Source: Aequorivita viscosa
GTDB taxonomy: Bacteria > Bacteroidota > Bacteroidia > Flavobacteriales > Flavobacteriaceae
Length of the DNA: 64,000 bases
NCBI RefSeq assembly: GCF_900106795.1
Contig: NZ_FNNS01000017.1
Location: 1 to 64,000 of the forward strand
Direction of reading: 5' to 3'
Within the stretch, counting starts at the first letter, position 1; the number at the start of each line of letters is the position of its first letter. The position numbers and the translations under genes were made by a program. This document shows, piece by piece, positions 45,076-54,641 of this stretch. Below the pieces are notes generated by a model. The model was not told the origin of the DNA. It worked only from the letters and a program-made list of their open reading frames with translations, and searched no databases.

Positions 45076-46161
45076 GTGGAAGAGAAAAAACAAAATACAG
45101 ACGCATTACAAGAAAAAGCAGGAATTTCCCAGCCTCCCACTTTAAATTTAGAAATGGCAGCAAGACTCCGAGCAAGTCGAAATAAAGCTCCGTCAGTTTC
45201 TGAATTAGTGGAAGGCATCCTAGCACAAGACCAAGTAGCTTTAAGCCGAGCCATTACTACTATAGAAAGCACAGCTTTAAAGCATCAACAGCAAGCTAAG
45301 GAAATTATTGAAAAATGCCTGCCACACGCAAATAAATCAATACGCATTGGCATTACGGGTGTTCCTGGTGTTGGCAAAAGCACATTTATAGAAAGCTTTG
45401 GAAAGTTGTTGATTTCTGAAGGAAAACGAGTTGCAGCCTTAACGGTAGATCCAAGTAGCAGCATAAGCAAAGGGAGTATTCTTGGTGATAAAACCAGAAT
45501 GGAAGAATTGGTTAAGGAAAAAAACGCTTTTATCCGTCCTTCGGCTAGTGGAGATACTTTAGGCGGCGTTGCACGAAAAACACGGGAAACGATTATACTT
45601 TGTGAAGCAGCTGGTTTTGATGTAATTCTTATTGAAACAGTTGGCGTGGGGCAAAGTGAAACCACCGTCCACTCCATGTCAGATTTCTTTTTATTGCTGA
45701 AACTTGCAGGTGCTGGCGATGAACTTCAAGGAATTAAACGTGGAATAATGGAAATGGCAGATTCCATCATCATTAACAAAGCAGACGGAGATAATTTAAA
45801 AGCTGCGAAAATGGCTAAAAATGAATTTAGTCGCGCCCTACACCTCTATCCTCCCAAAGAAAATGGTTGGGCGCCCAAAACATTGTTGGCCAGTGCGCTT
45901 AACAACGATGGAATGGATAAAATTTGGAGTGTTGTACTTCAATACTTCGAAACAGTTAAAGCCAATCACTACTTCGAACATAAAAGAAAGGAACAAAATA
46001 AATTTTGGTTAATGCAGACTATTGAAAGTCGATTGAAAAGTGAATTTTATGCTAACCCAGCTGTTAAAAAAGAATTAGAAATCCAATTAAAGGCTATAGA
46101 TGAAAACAGAACCACGCCTTTTGAAGCGGCAGAAAAGTTATTATTGATGAAAGCCAATTAG
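45076..46161 (+). CDS. meaB: MeaB, methylmalonyl-CoA mutase-associated GTPase, GTG start
   Basis: A G3E-family P-loop GTPase that loads and protects the B12-dependent methylmalonyl-CoA mutase. The 361-residue protein has Walker A GVPGVGKST (about 95-103), GKRVAALTVDPSSSISKGSILGDKTRM, FDVILIETVGVGQSE (Walker B region) and a base-binding INKADGDN. The start is GTG at 45076; no in-frame ATG precedes it. The mutase genes are not in the window. The need for adenosylcobalamin connects this gene to the B12 uptake locus. Confidence 0.92.
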   Translation: MEEKKQNTDALQEKAGISQPPTLNLEMAARLRASRNKAPSVSELVEGILAQDQVALSRAITTIESTALKHQQQAKEIIEKCLPHANKSIRIGITGVPGVGKSTFIESFGKLLISEGKRVAALTVDPSSSISKGSILGDKTRMEELVKEKNAFIRPSASGDTLGGVARKTRETIILCEAAGFDVILIETVGVGQSETTVHSMSDFFLLLKLAGAGDELQGIKRGIMEMADSIIINKADGDNLKAAKMAKNEFSRALHLYPPKENGWAPKTLLASALNNDGMDKIWSVVLQYFETVKANHYFEHKRKEQNKFWLMQTIESRLKSEFYANPAVKKELEIQLKAIDENRTTPFEAAEKLLLMKAN

Positions 46162-46186
46162 TTATATTCACAATTTAAGAAATCTA

Positions 46187-47074
46187 TTAAGGAATACACA
46201 CTTTCAAATTTTCTGGACGGATCGAGATTTCAATTCTAGATCCTTTCAGAATAAAAGACTCTCCATCTTTTTGAGCCTTTAGGATTGTATTATCATCACT
46301 TTTAATAAGCAATGATTTCACCTGCCTAAACTTAACTTCCTTCAACCAATGGTGTTTTTTAAAAAGGAACAAAATGGTGAAGAACAACAGTTTAAAATAA
46401 GAAAGCTGAGGCACGATAATCAAATCTAAAAGGCCATCTTGTAAAGAGGCACGGGGTGTTAAACTCATTTTATACCCCATTTCGTTTGAGTTTGAAACAA
46501 AAAGTAAAAAAGGTGAAATAAACTCTGTTGTGCCGTCATAGGTAAGTTCCACCACATTATTATAGTGATAGTTCTTTAAAGTTCGAAATGAAGATTGCAC
46601 ATAACTAAACAATTGCCGAGCCTTATTTTCTTCATAATCTGAAATAACGTGGGCATCAAAACCAACGCCCGAATTACTAAAAAAAGGACTGCCATTAATA
46701 CTTCCGGTATCTATTGAAGTTATATTCTGATTTTTAATAATGTTTAAGCCCTTTTTCTTATTCTTCGGTATTTTCAGGTTAGAAGCTAAGCCGTTGCCCG
46801 ATCCCATGGGCAAGATTCCTAAAACAACAGAGGTGTTCAATAAACAAGAAGCAACTTCGCTAATTGTACCATCACCACCACAGGCCACAATAATTTTCGC
46901 GCCCTCTTCAATTGAAGTTTTAGTTAAGGCTATCGCGTGACCTGCATATTCAGTTTTTTTTATGCAAGTTGAATAATTTGATTTTGGAAAATAACGGCTT
47001 ACTAAATCAGGAGAAAGTTCATTTTTACCTTTACCTGAAATGGGATTTACAATGAAGTGAATAGTAACCCTCAC
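46187..47074 (-). CDS. Diacylglycerol kinase family lipid kinase
   Basis: A 295-residue enzyme with a DAGK catalytic domain (about 1-130: IHFIVNPISGKGKNEL, then VACGGDGTISEVASCLL (about 62-78) and the substrate loop LGILPMGSGNGLASNL) and a C-terminal beta-rich domain. YegS/DgkB-like enzymes phosphorylate diacylglycerol, phosphatidylglycerol or related lipids using ATP. The exact lipid is unknown. It opens a minus-strand block of envelope-lipid enzymes. Confidence 0.85.
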   Translation of the reverse strand: MRVTIHFIVNPISGKGKNELSPDLVSRYFPKSNYSTCIKKTEYAGHAIALTKTSIEEGAKIIVACGGDGTISEVASCLLNTSVVLGILPMGSGNGLASNLKIPKNKKKGLNIIKNQNITSIDTGSINGSPFFSNSGVGFDAHVISDYEENKARQLFSYVQSSFRTLKNYHYNNVVELTYDGTTEFISPFLLFVSNSNEMGYKMSLTPRASLQDGLLDLIIVPQLSYFKLLFFTILFLFKKHHWLKEVKFRQVKSLLIKSDDNTILKAQKDGESFILKGSRIEISIRPENLKVCIP

Positions 47075-47241
47075 GTTTTAAAATTTAAAATTCCCTTCCT
47101 GTGCACCAACTCACATTCCAGTTATTCAGCAATAAAATTGATCTGAAAAAAATAATCAATTACAAAAAGAACAGTTAGGCTGCGAGTAAAATAACACGTT
47201 TTGGGTAATAAAAGCAGTAAGGAAAAAGAATTTGGTCTTTT

Positions 47242-47844
47242 CTAAAGTGATTTCCCTGTAGCCGATGGTTTGTTTTCAGGACCAATTCTTCTTCTTTCGT
47301 AGCTCTTCACGTACTCCCCTTTTTTCGTGCCATTGTCAAAATTGCCAAATTTCACGATAAAACGACTATTTTTTCGAGCTTCCTCATTGTCCATATCTTC
47401 ATATTCCATACGGTAAATTGCAGAAAACAATACCGCGCGTCCTTCTCCATGATGACAATGAATTAACACTGGATAATTTAAACTGTCGTCCATTACCTCT
47501 AAAAATCGATCTACCGTTTCATCTTCTGGAATTTGCTCTGAGCCAATGTTGTAGTAATTAACTCCAGGAAGTCCTTCAATAACTCTTTTTTCAGCCAATA
47601 GTTCTTCAGGAATTTCAGGATTGTTTACCAAATCATCGGTCCCTGGAAATCGAAGATCGATTACACTTTTAATGTTATATTCTTCAATATACCCTGGTAA
47701 TTCATCGGGTGGAATAACTCCAGATTTGTAAACTTTCCCTTCGGTTACTGGTTTAAAATTGTGGTTAATGTTTGTGTCATACACATATTTTCCAACAGCT
47801 ATAAGCACTATAGCTGCAAAAGCAATTAATAATATCTTTTTCAT
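47242..47844 (-). CDS. Membrane-anchored dual-specificity/tyrosine phosphatase-like protein
   Basis: A 200-residue protein with an N-terminal membrane helix (about 3-20) and a phosphatase fold. The signature HCHHGEGR (129-136) fits HCx5R, with Cys130 as nucleophile, and VIDLRFPG precedes it as the usual general-acid-containing loop. Topology puts the catalytic domain in the periplasm, so substrates may be phospholipid or glycan phosphates rather than protein. It follows the LTA-synthase-like gene by 20 bp on the same strand. Confidence 0.8.
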   Translation of the reverse strand: MKKILLIAFAAIVLIAVGKYVYDTNINHNFKPVTEGKVYKSGVIPPDELPGYIEEYNIKSVIDLRFPGTDDLVNNPEIPEELLAEKRVIEGLPGVNYYNIGSEQIPEDETVDRFLEVMDDSLNYPVLIHCHHGEGRAVLFSAIYRMEYEDMDNEEARKNSRFIVKFGNFDNGTKKGEYVKSYERRRIGPENKPSATGKSL

Positions 47845-47864
47845 TTTTGTTGATTTTTAAAACG

Positions 47865-49787
47865 TTATAATTCTTTATCGATGATTCGTTCGTAATAATC
47901 CTGAAGAAATGCCTTACAAACCAATTCCAATTCATCCATTTCAGCATTCCTATTAGCAATTAGGTTATTCTGAAGTCCTTTATCTTGAATATCATAAAAA
48001 CCAATAGCTCTTTCGCCGTTAAATATACAAATATAATTTCCTCTTTGAAGTTGGTAGTATTCCGTTCCATTAATTACAAACGGTTCTATGTCGTTATCCC
48101 CTATCAAACTTCGGCCCCAGCTTCTAAAAGGTTTATCGTAACCAACAAGATCGAGCAACGTTGGATAGATGTCTATTTGCTGTGCAAGCTCCCTGTTATC
48201 GCCCTCAAAACTGCCATCGGGTTTGTAAAAAAGTATAGGAACAGCATTTCTATTAATCACTTTTCCGTAGAAATCTTTAAAATGAATCTGATTTCCGTGA
48301 TCTGCCGTAATTACAAAAATGGTGTTTTCAAACCACGGTTCTTTCTTTGCGGCTTCAAAGAATTTTTTAAACGCATAATCCGTATATCCTACTGTTTGGT
48401 GCATAGGAACATATCCTTTTGGAAATTTCCCTTCAAATTCTTTCGGAATTATATAGGGTTCGTGTGACGAAACAGTGAAAATAGTGCTAAAAAACGGCTG
48501 CTTTTTTTCACTCAAAGTAGTCTTCATATATTGAAAGAAAGGCTCATCCCAAATACCCCAAGAGCCATCAAAATCGTCGTCATTATTATATTCTGTTTTT
48601 CCGTAATAATGTTGAAAACCAAGGATGTTTCCGAAGCCTAAAAAACCCATCGACCCGTTTGGTGCGCCGTGAAAGAAAGACGTGTCATACCCCAATTCGT
48701 CCAATGTGGATACCAAGGATTGTATATCTTGTTTTGAATAAGAAGATGAAGTAAAAGCATTTTTAAATGAAGGAATTCCAGCTAAAATTGAAGACATTCC
48801 GTGGATAGACTTACTTCCATTGGCATACGCATTTGAAAAAATTAAACTGTGCTGTGCCAACGAGTCCAAAAACGGCGTAAAGCTTTCATAATTAGGGATA
48901 TTTGAATGCTTATTAAATGCGCCCCAATATTCCCTACCATAACTTTCCGTGATAAATAAAACGATGTTAGGGGTGGTTTTTGGATTGTTTGAATACTGTT
49001 TAATTGGCTTAAAGTACTTCTCGATAGTTTCATCTGAAATACCAAATGGCATTTTCTTAAACGAATTGGAATTAAATGTTCTAATAAATGCAAAAGGTGT
49101 GTTTAGAACAATATCAGAATGTTCTATTCTCGTTACGTGCCTACTCGCATCAAGCATATTAATAGGCCGCGTGCTTTTTTTGAAATCCCCTCCCCGAATT
49201 CCACCAACAATTAAGGTACCGATGACAACAAAACCTATTAAGGACGAAAGCAAATAGGGAATTTTGCGAATAGGACGAATTATATGCCTTACCCTGACTT
49301 TCTTATACAGATAAATCCAGAGTGCAGCCACGATAATAAACAATAGGTAAACGTGCCAATAGGACACAAGAAACCTAAAAAACATACTAAAACCGTTAGA
49401 CTCGTGTTTTAAAAGGTCCCAAACTACAATTGTGGTTCGTGTAAAGGTGTATTTATAGTAGATAAAATCAACAAAATTTAGCGCATAGCCAATTAAGTTG
49501 AATGTGAAATAGACATAAAAAAGCAACTTTTGATACCCTCTATTTGTATTGATAAAAAGCGGGAGGATCGAAAGTAGAATGAAGAGCAGGTTTAGGTATA
49601 GAATTGCCGCAGTATCGAATATCAATCCGTAATACGACAAACTAAAAAATTCGCCTACGCTCTCAACATTTAGCACACTTTTGTTGTACAAAAAGAAGAG
49701 AAATCTAGCTACAAAGTAAAACACATAGGCTAGAAACAACCTATATAGTAATACCGCATATTCATTGGTTCTAAAAAAACTTCGCAT
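47865..49787 (-). CDS. LTA synthase-like sulfatase/phosphotransferase, membrane protein
   Basis: A 640-residue protein with five N-terminal membrane helices (about 10-250) and a sulfatase-superfamily periplasmic domain (about 275-600). Motifs: PNIVLFITESYGREYWGAF with the nucleophile region, SIHGMSSILAGIP, FFHGAPNGSMGFLG and ITADHGNQIHF, in LtaS order. Gram-negative relatives add phosphoglycerol or phosphoethanolamine to glycans or lipids. Start placed at 49787 because the 18-nt longer GTG frame would run into the promoter. Gram-negative Bacteroidota do not make teichoic acid, so the acceptor is unknown. Confidence 0.85.
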   Translation of the reverse strand: MRSFFRTNEYAVLLYRLFLAYVFYFVARFLFFLYNKSVLNVESVGEFFSLSYYGLIFDTAAILYLNLLFILLSILPLFINTNRGYQKLLFYVYFTFNLIGYALNFVDFIYYKYTFTRTTIVVWDLLKHESNGFSMFFRFLVSYWHVYLLFIIVAALWIYLYKKVRVRHIIRPIRKIPYLLSSLIGFVVIGTLIVGGIRGGDFKKSTRPINMLDASRHVTRIEHSDIVLNTPFAFIRTFNSNSFKKMPFGISDETIEKYFKPIKQYSNNPKTTPNIVLFITESYGREYWGAFNKHSNIPNYESFTPFLDSLAQHSLIFSNAYANGSKSIHGMSSILAGIPSFKNAFTSSSYSKQDIQSLVSTLDELGYDTSFFHGAPNGSMGFLGFGNILGFQHYYGKTEYNNDDDFDGSWGIWDEPFFQYMKTTLSEKKQPFFSTIFTVSSHEPYIIPKEFEGKFPKGYVPMHQTVGYTDYAFKKFFEAAKKEPWFENTIFVITADHGNQIHFKDFYGKVINRNAVPILFYKPDGSFEGDNRELAQQIDIYPTLLDLVGYDKPFRSWGRSLIGDNDIEPFVINGTEYYQLQRGNYICIFNGERAIGFYDIQDKGLQNNLIANRNAEMDELELVCKAFLQDYYERIIDKEL

Positions 49788-50033
49788 TGTTGATTTTGAA
49801 GGCACAAGTATAAAAATTATTCTATAGTATTCGGTTGTCTAATGGCTCTTTTTTCAAAAAATCAGCAATAAACCAAGTTTAGAAATGTCTTATATATTCG
49901 GTAAGGAATATAATCAAATATAACTAGTCAAACCAATAAACTCAATACCAGTTAGACATTTAAACCTCAACCTTTGACTTCTTCAACTTCTAAGCTAAAA
50001 AAATTACATTTGTAAATTCCATAACAACCACAA

Positions 50034-50744
50034 ATGCCCGAATTAACAATTATCATTCCAGTTTACAACGAAGCGGAAAATTTACTTCGAGTGGAAAAGG
50101 CATTGGTGGAATACCGCGCGATAGCAACTAAAACGACTGCTTTTTTATTTGTTAACGATGGTTCTACAGATAAAAGTGAAAAGTTAATTTCAGAAATCTG
50201 CGAGCACAATATCGATTTTCATTTTATTTCGTTTACAAAAAACTACGGACTCAGCGCAGCGTTAAAAGCGGGGTTTGATTGGGTTGAAAGCCCATTGCTA
50301 GGATATATAGATAGCGATTTGCAAACTACTCCTGAAGATTTCAACCTCCTTCTTGAATATATAGATGAATACGATTTGGTTACAGGCGTACGAACTGGTC
50401 GAAAAGACGACTTTGTAAAAAACGTTTCATCCAAGGTAGCTAATGGAATCCGCCGACTTTTCACACAAGACGGAATGCAAGACACGGGATGTCCTTTAAA
50501 AGTTATCAAGACCGATTATGCAAAGCGAATTCCAATGTTTAATGGACTTCATAGATTTTTACCCGCAATGATTTTATTGCAAAAAGGCCATGTACATCAA
50601 ATCCCTGTACGGCACTTTCCGAGAATAGGCGGTGAAGCAAAGTTTGGTGTGTGGAACAGAATTTTTGGTCCTTTGTCGGCTTGTTTCGCGTATTTGTGGA
50701 TGCGACGAAATTATATTCGATTTGAGGTGAAGAAAAATTCATAA
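50034..50744 (+). CDS. Family 2 glycosyltransferase (GtrB/DPM-like, soluble form)
   Basis: A 236-residue GT-A enzyme: LTIIIPVYNEAENLLRVEKAL, LFVNDGSTDKS and GYIDSDLQTTPEDFNLL with the DXD metal site (about 89-91). Compared with 30918-31874 it lacks the two C-terminal membrane helices, so it may act on a lipid with a partner or on a soluble acceptor. -7 box TACATTTG at 50005-50012. It is divergent from the LtaS-like gene and convergent with PAP2. Confidence 0.87.
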   Translation: MPELTIIIPVYNEAENLLRVEKALVEYRAIATKTTAFLFVNDGSTDKSEKLISEICEHNIDFHFISFTKNYGLSAALKAGFDWVESPLLGYIDSDLQTTPEDFNLLLEYIDEYDLVTGVRTGRKDDFVKNVSSKVANGIRRLFTQDGMQDTGCPLKVIKTDYAKRIPMFNGLHRFLPAMILLQKGHVHQIPVRHFPRIGGEAKFGVWNRIFGPLSACFAYLWMRRNYIRFEVKKNS

Positions 50745-50764
50745 AGAGCCTCCCCTCGCTATAA

Positions 50765-51343
50765 TTAAGGCTTCATTTCAGGATTAAAACGTTGTTGTCC
50801 TTTCCGTTGTAATAAGTAAAACAGCCAACCTGTTAAACCTCCAAAAGCCATTCCTGACACTACATCTAACGGGTAGTGAACGCCTAGATAAATTCTGCTA
50901 TACCCCGTAAGGATTGCCCATACAAGCAATATGAAAGGTAAATACTTATACCACTTTTGAAGGCTCAAACCTAAAAAAACAGCAGCCGCCATGGAACTAG
51001 CTGCATGTGCCGAAAAATAACCGTATCTACCACAACCACTGGCTACAAAGCGCATATATTCTTTTAATTCTTCAACTTGGCAAGGTCTTGGTCTGCGAAT
51101 TCCATATTTAAAAAGACTGGAAATTTGATCGGTAGCAGTAATCATTAACGCCACACAAACAACTACAACCAAAGTCCCTTGTAAACCATAATTTCTATAG
51201 ATAAGATAGAGTAGAAAAATATAAAGCGGAATTGAAGAAAACTTATGGGTAATAAACAACCACAAACCATCCCAAGGCTCACTGCCTAGATTGTTCAGAA
51301 AAAGAAATATTTCGGTGTCTAATTGTAGTAGTTGGTCAAGCAT
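50765..51343 (-). CDS. PAP2 family membrane phosphatase
   Basis: A 192-residue protein with five to six membrane helices and the three acid-phosphatase motifs: KYGIRRPRP, YFSAHAASS (SGH-equivalent, here SAH) and SRIYLGVHYPLDVVSG (catalytic His in HxxxD). Such enzymes dephosphorylate phosphatidic acid, undecaprenyl pyrophosphate or lipid A. The substrate is unclear, but it fits with the nearby lipid kinase and LtaS-like transferase. The ORF begins MLDQLLQLDTEIFLFLNNLG, typical of undecaprenyl-type members. Confidence 0.87.
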   Translation of the reverse strand: MLDQLLQLDTEIFLFLNNLGSEPWDGLWLFITHKFSSIPLYIFLLYLIYRNYGLQGTLVVVVCVALMITATDQISSLFKYGIRRPRPCQVEELKEYMRFVASGCGRYGYFSAHAASSMAAAVFLGLSLQKWYKYLPFILLVWAILTGYSRIYLGVHYPLDVVSGMAFGGLTGWLFYLLQRKGQQRFNPEMKP

Positions 51344-51435
51344 TCTCTTGAGTTCTATTTATAAATTTAGCTGCTGAGATTCGCCATGATTACACGAATT
51401 TATAAAAAACATTCAGGTATACACGCTAATTCAAA

Positions 51436-51666
51436 TTATTCCTCATCATACCGCGCAATCTCCCTGTCATAAAAATCATTCGCACCTTGAATTAAGCCTT
51501 CTGCTTCAGCTTCAAGTTCTTTTTGATCTTCTTTATCAAAATCTTCGAGCCATTCTACTTCATCATCTTCAAGATTGATAATAAATCTCGGGAATTCAGT
51601 ATGTATCACAAATATCGCCGTTGGGTAATCGCTGTTGTCGCCTAATAAGTATTTTGGGAAATCCAT
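51436..51666 (-). CDS. Small acidic cytoplasmic protein, 76 residues
   Basis: A 76-residue protein starting MDFPKYLLGDNSDYPTAIFVIHTEFPRF, with a very acidic middle (EDDEVEWLEDFDKEDQ) and no signal or helix for the membrane. I recognise it as a recurring flavobacterial hypothetical but no named family. Located 92 bp from PAP2 on the same strand; no function is inferred. Confidence 0.6.
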   Translation of the reverse strand: MDFPKYLLGDNSDYPTAIFVIHTEFPRFIINLEDDEVEWLEDFDKEDQKELEAEAEGLIQGANDFYDREIARYDEE

Positions 51667-51774
51667 TGTTTAAAAAGGTTATATGTTACTGGTTATTGAG
51701 TTATTTCTAGCTATGAGTTCAGAGTTATGAATCTTGTGTATCTAGTCTCTATTCTTTGATTTATTCTTTCTTGT

Positions 51775-53157
51775 TTATTCCACATTGCCCAAACGAATCA
51801 ATTTTTTCGAAAGATAATTAAATCTAATGAATAACATAATGGCACTAGCTGTAAGTCCGGCGAGGAGGCCTATCCAAATTCCCATACTTTCCAAAGAAGT
51901 GTGCATACTTAAGTAATACGAAATTGGGAAACCGATAATCCAGTAGGCGATAAATGTGAAGACGGTGGGTAGCTTTACATCTTGCATGCCTCGCAGCGCA
52001 CCAAGGGCAACCACTTGCAAGCCATCGGTAAATTGAAAGATCGCTGCGATTATCAACAATTGTGACGCCAGCAAGACCACCTCACTATTATCTGCAAACT
52101 GAGCCAGATTATCATAATCTAGGAATATTTTTGGCAGTGAACCATTGAACAAGATAAAGCCAACCGCAAAAATCAAAGACAACACTGATGTCAATAAGAA
52201 AATAGATATCGCCACACGGCGCAATTCCTTAAAGTTCTGAAGTCCTTTTTGATTGCCCACACGAATCATCGCCGCAACACTAAAGCCCATTGCCACCATA
52301 AAGGTCATAGATGCTAGATTTAATGCTATTTGATTGGCTGCCTGGGGATTCTTTCCTAATATTCCCGAAAGCCATACTGCCGAGGTGAAGATTCCCACTT
52401 CAAAAAACATCTGCATAGCCGAAGGAAATCCAAGATTCAATAGTTTTTTAAGCATTGCCTTGCTCAGGGTGAAGATTTTAATTCCAGTAACAAAATAATA
52501 CGATTGCTTTTGCCTACTCAATAAAAACCAGAGATAGAAGACCATTACCACTCGCGAAGCTAACGTACCGATTGCGGCACCGACCACGCCCATTTCTGGC
52601 GCCCCGAGCTTTCCGAAGATAAACATATAATTAAGAAGCACGTTTACCAAATTGGCTACAAAGGTTGCATACATCGGGAAACGGGTCATCGACATTCCGT
52701 CTGCAAACTGCTTAAACCCTTGAAAAATTATCATTGGCACCAATGAAGCCGCTACTAACGTAAGATAAGGCATCGCCAAATCTACTACCTCAGGCGGTTG
52801 TTTCATCATATACATCAAAGGTTTTGAGAGCATTACCAATGCAAACAGAGCGATTCCGAGAACGATGCACAGGAACAAGCCGTGCTTAAAGGAGGACTTT
52901 CCTTTTTCACGATTTCCTTCGCCATCTGCCTCGGCAACCAAAGGTGTTATAGCTGTTGAAAAACCAATGCCTAAAGACATTGCCACGAACATAAAGCTGT
53001 TTCCTAACGATACTGCTGCCAATTCCGCACTTCCCAGTTGCCCAACCATTATGTTGTCGACCAAGGCAACAACCTGATGTCCCAACATCCCTAAAATAAC
53101 AGGGGTGGCTAGTTTGGTGTTGTATTTAAATTCCCGTGTGTAATCTGAAAGCGCCAA
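51775..53157 (-). CDS. MATE family multidrug/antiport efflux protein, TTG start
   Basis: A 460-residue inner-membrane antiporter with about twelve helices in two halves. The first half carries LATPVILGMLGHQVVALVDNIMVGQLG, the DinF/NorM-type start, and PSAMQMFFEVGIFTSAVW starts the second half. Exports drugs or cations in exchange for Na+ or H+. No ATG fits: the frame is open further upstream but overlaps a -7 box (53175-53183), so I start at the TTG at 53157. Confidence 0.87.
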   Translation of the reverse strand: MALSDYTREFKYNTKLATPVILGMLGHQVVALVDNIMVGQLGSAELAAVSLGNSFMFVAMSLGIGFSTAITPLVAEADGEGNREKGKSSFKHGLFLCIVLGIALFALVMLSKPLMYMMKQPPEVVDLAMPYLTLVAASLVPMIIFQGFKQFADGMSMTRFPMYATFVANLVNVLLNYMFIFGKLGAPEMGVVGAAIGTLASRVVMVFYLWFLLSRQKQSYYFVTGIKIFTLSKAMLKKLLNLGFPSAMQMFFEVGIFTSAVWLSGILGKNPQAANQIALNLASMTFMVAMGFSVAAMIRVGNQKGLQNFKELRRVAISIFLLTSVLSLIFAVGFILFNGSLPKIFLDYDNLAQFADNSEVVLLASQLLIIAAIFQFTDGLQVVALGALRGMQDVKLPTVFTFIAYWIIGFPISYYLSMHTSLESMGIWIGLLAGLTASAIMLFIRFNYLSKKLIRLGNVE

Positions 53158-53174
53158 GATGCAAAAAATTTTCG

Positions 53175-53183
53175 GCAAAGATA
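53175..53183 (-). promoter_or_regulatory. -7 box of the MATE gene
   Basis: Minus-strand TATCTTTGC, 17 bp before the TTG at 53157. It decides the start: an upstream TTG at 53178 lies inside this box. Confidence 0.55.
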
Positions 53184-53711
53184 GGGTTTGGGATTTTTAG
53201 AAAGGCGTGTGAGGGTTTAAAAGTTTAAAGGGATTATGAGTTTAAAAGTAAAGACCAAACTCGATGTTTATCATTTTCTAATTATTAAAACATTAATACC
53301 TTCTTTAACAAGCAAAGGAAATAGAAAAATCAATTTACCCATACAACAAATTCGCTATCAATGGAATATTATTGCTAGAATTAGCAGTGTTATCGTTTTA
53401 AAAGATAGTAGCAACGTTGATAATGCAGCATTACTGAAATTGAAATTTTCCTTAACCTGTCCTACTTCAGAACATATTGATATTAAAAGTAATAATAATA
53501 AAAATGGAATGGTTTAAATCTAGGGCGTTACCCAATTAGCGTAGTCATAAAATTGAAAACACTTATGCTTCTGTAAAACAACATTCTAGTTGGAACGAGT
53601 TTTTTCATATTCTTCGGAAAGAATTAAATTTGGTACTAACCGAAAAAACTAAAACAATATTTTTATAAACTATTTACCTTTTCCATAATTATAAATTTTT
53701 ACACCTATTCC
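53184..53711. other. 528-bp stretch without a firm gene
   Basis: AT-rich. A plus-strand frame at 53236-53517 gives 93 basic residues without a recognisable pattern, no promoter box and Asn/Lys-rich ending; I regard it as chance. No repeats noticed. Confidence 0.5.
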
Positions 53712-54323
53712 CTATTCAAGTATGATTTTGTTCACCAAAACACCCTTATCGGAAATTAGTTTCAGAAAGTAAATTCCCTTAGAAAACTCAGATAAGTCTA
53801 GTTGAGTTTGTGGAGCAAGCTCTTTAATTTTCTGTCCAGCAATATTGTAAATCTGAATTGTCTGTATATCTTGGTTTTCAATATGTATTATACCACTTGA
53901 CGGATTTGGAAATATTGCTGCTTTTGAATATTCATAATCTGCCACTTTTATTGCTGCTCCTTGAATTTGAACAGTTTCAGTATAACCAGACTCTACTGGA
54001 CCTGGGTTATATACCGCGGTTACGTGTGCCAAAAATTCTGCACCACCATAATAAAGCAAAAAATCAATGCCGCAATTTGAACTTCCCTCTAGATTGTATA
54101 GACTGTTTTCAGTTTGAAATCTATACAGTTCGTCTCCAGCGTAAATATTATACCCTATAAGCTCGTCGTGAGGAGAGTCCAGTTCGTCCCAACTAAGTTG
54201 AAAGTAATTATTCGGACTTTCATAATACTGTATCCAGGTTAGATTAGTTATCGGGTTAATTTGCCCAATAGTCTGAAAAATAAATGTAATGAAAATTGCA
54301 ATTTTAAGTATAGTTCATTTCAT
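53712..54323 (-). pseudogene. T9SS cargo-like protein gene with in-frame TGA at codon 3
   Basis: The frame reads MK, TGA (54315-54317), then TILKIAIFITFIFQTIGQI, a good signal peptide, without further stops to the TAG at 53712. The body has a fibronectin-like stretch (LSWDELDSPHDELIGYNIYAGDELY) and ends with a T9SS type A sorting domain: YEYSKAAIFPNPSSGIIHIE and IYNIAGQKIKEL, ending GIYFLKLISDKGVLVNKIILE. Replacing TGA by AGA or CGA restores a 203-residue secreted protein. No in-frame ATG lies between the stop and the mature part. Translation from an unusual start is possible but would lose the signal's first residues. This is either a recent nonsense mutation or a sequence error. Confidence 0.75.
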
Positions 54324-54641
54324 GACGTATGTTTTTCTAAAAGTAATATAAACACAACCCCTAATCTATACCCGTTAATAGGTATTTTACAAACAACTAG
54401 ATTTCTAACCATTTAATCGTATTATAAACGACCAACACACCATAAAACAATTATAATTAAATAATTACGCTTTACAACCTACAACCATTAAAGCCAAAAC
54501 GGGATAAACCAAATTAGTAAACACAAGCTTCTTGAACTGTGTTAAATTAACAAACGAAGCCGCAAAAGAGCGGCTTCATTTTCTTGTTTAACTGTAACAC
54601 CAAAACTTCACTCAGAAGAAAAGGTAAATGATTATTTTATA
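54324..54641. other. 318-bp stretch upstream of the broken gene; holds a terminator
   Basis: AT-rich, no gene seen. The terminator at 54556-54585 belongs to katA. Confidence 0.55.
54556..54585 (-). terminator. katA terminator
   Basis: GAAGCCGC (54556-54563) and GCGGCTTC (54570-54577) with a 6-nt loop, 65 bp past the catalase stop. T-rich sequence flanks both sides. Confidence 0.7.

Noticed and set aside
53236-53517. 93-residue basic open frame
   Set aside because: No recognisable pattern, no promoter box, Asn/Lys-rich ending; consistent with chance in AT-rich DNA.
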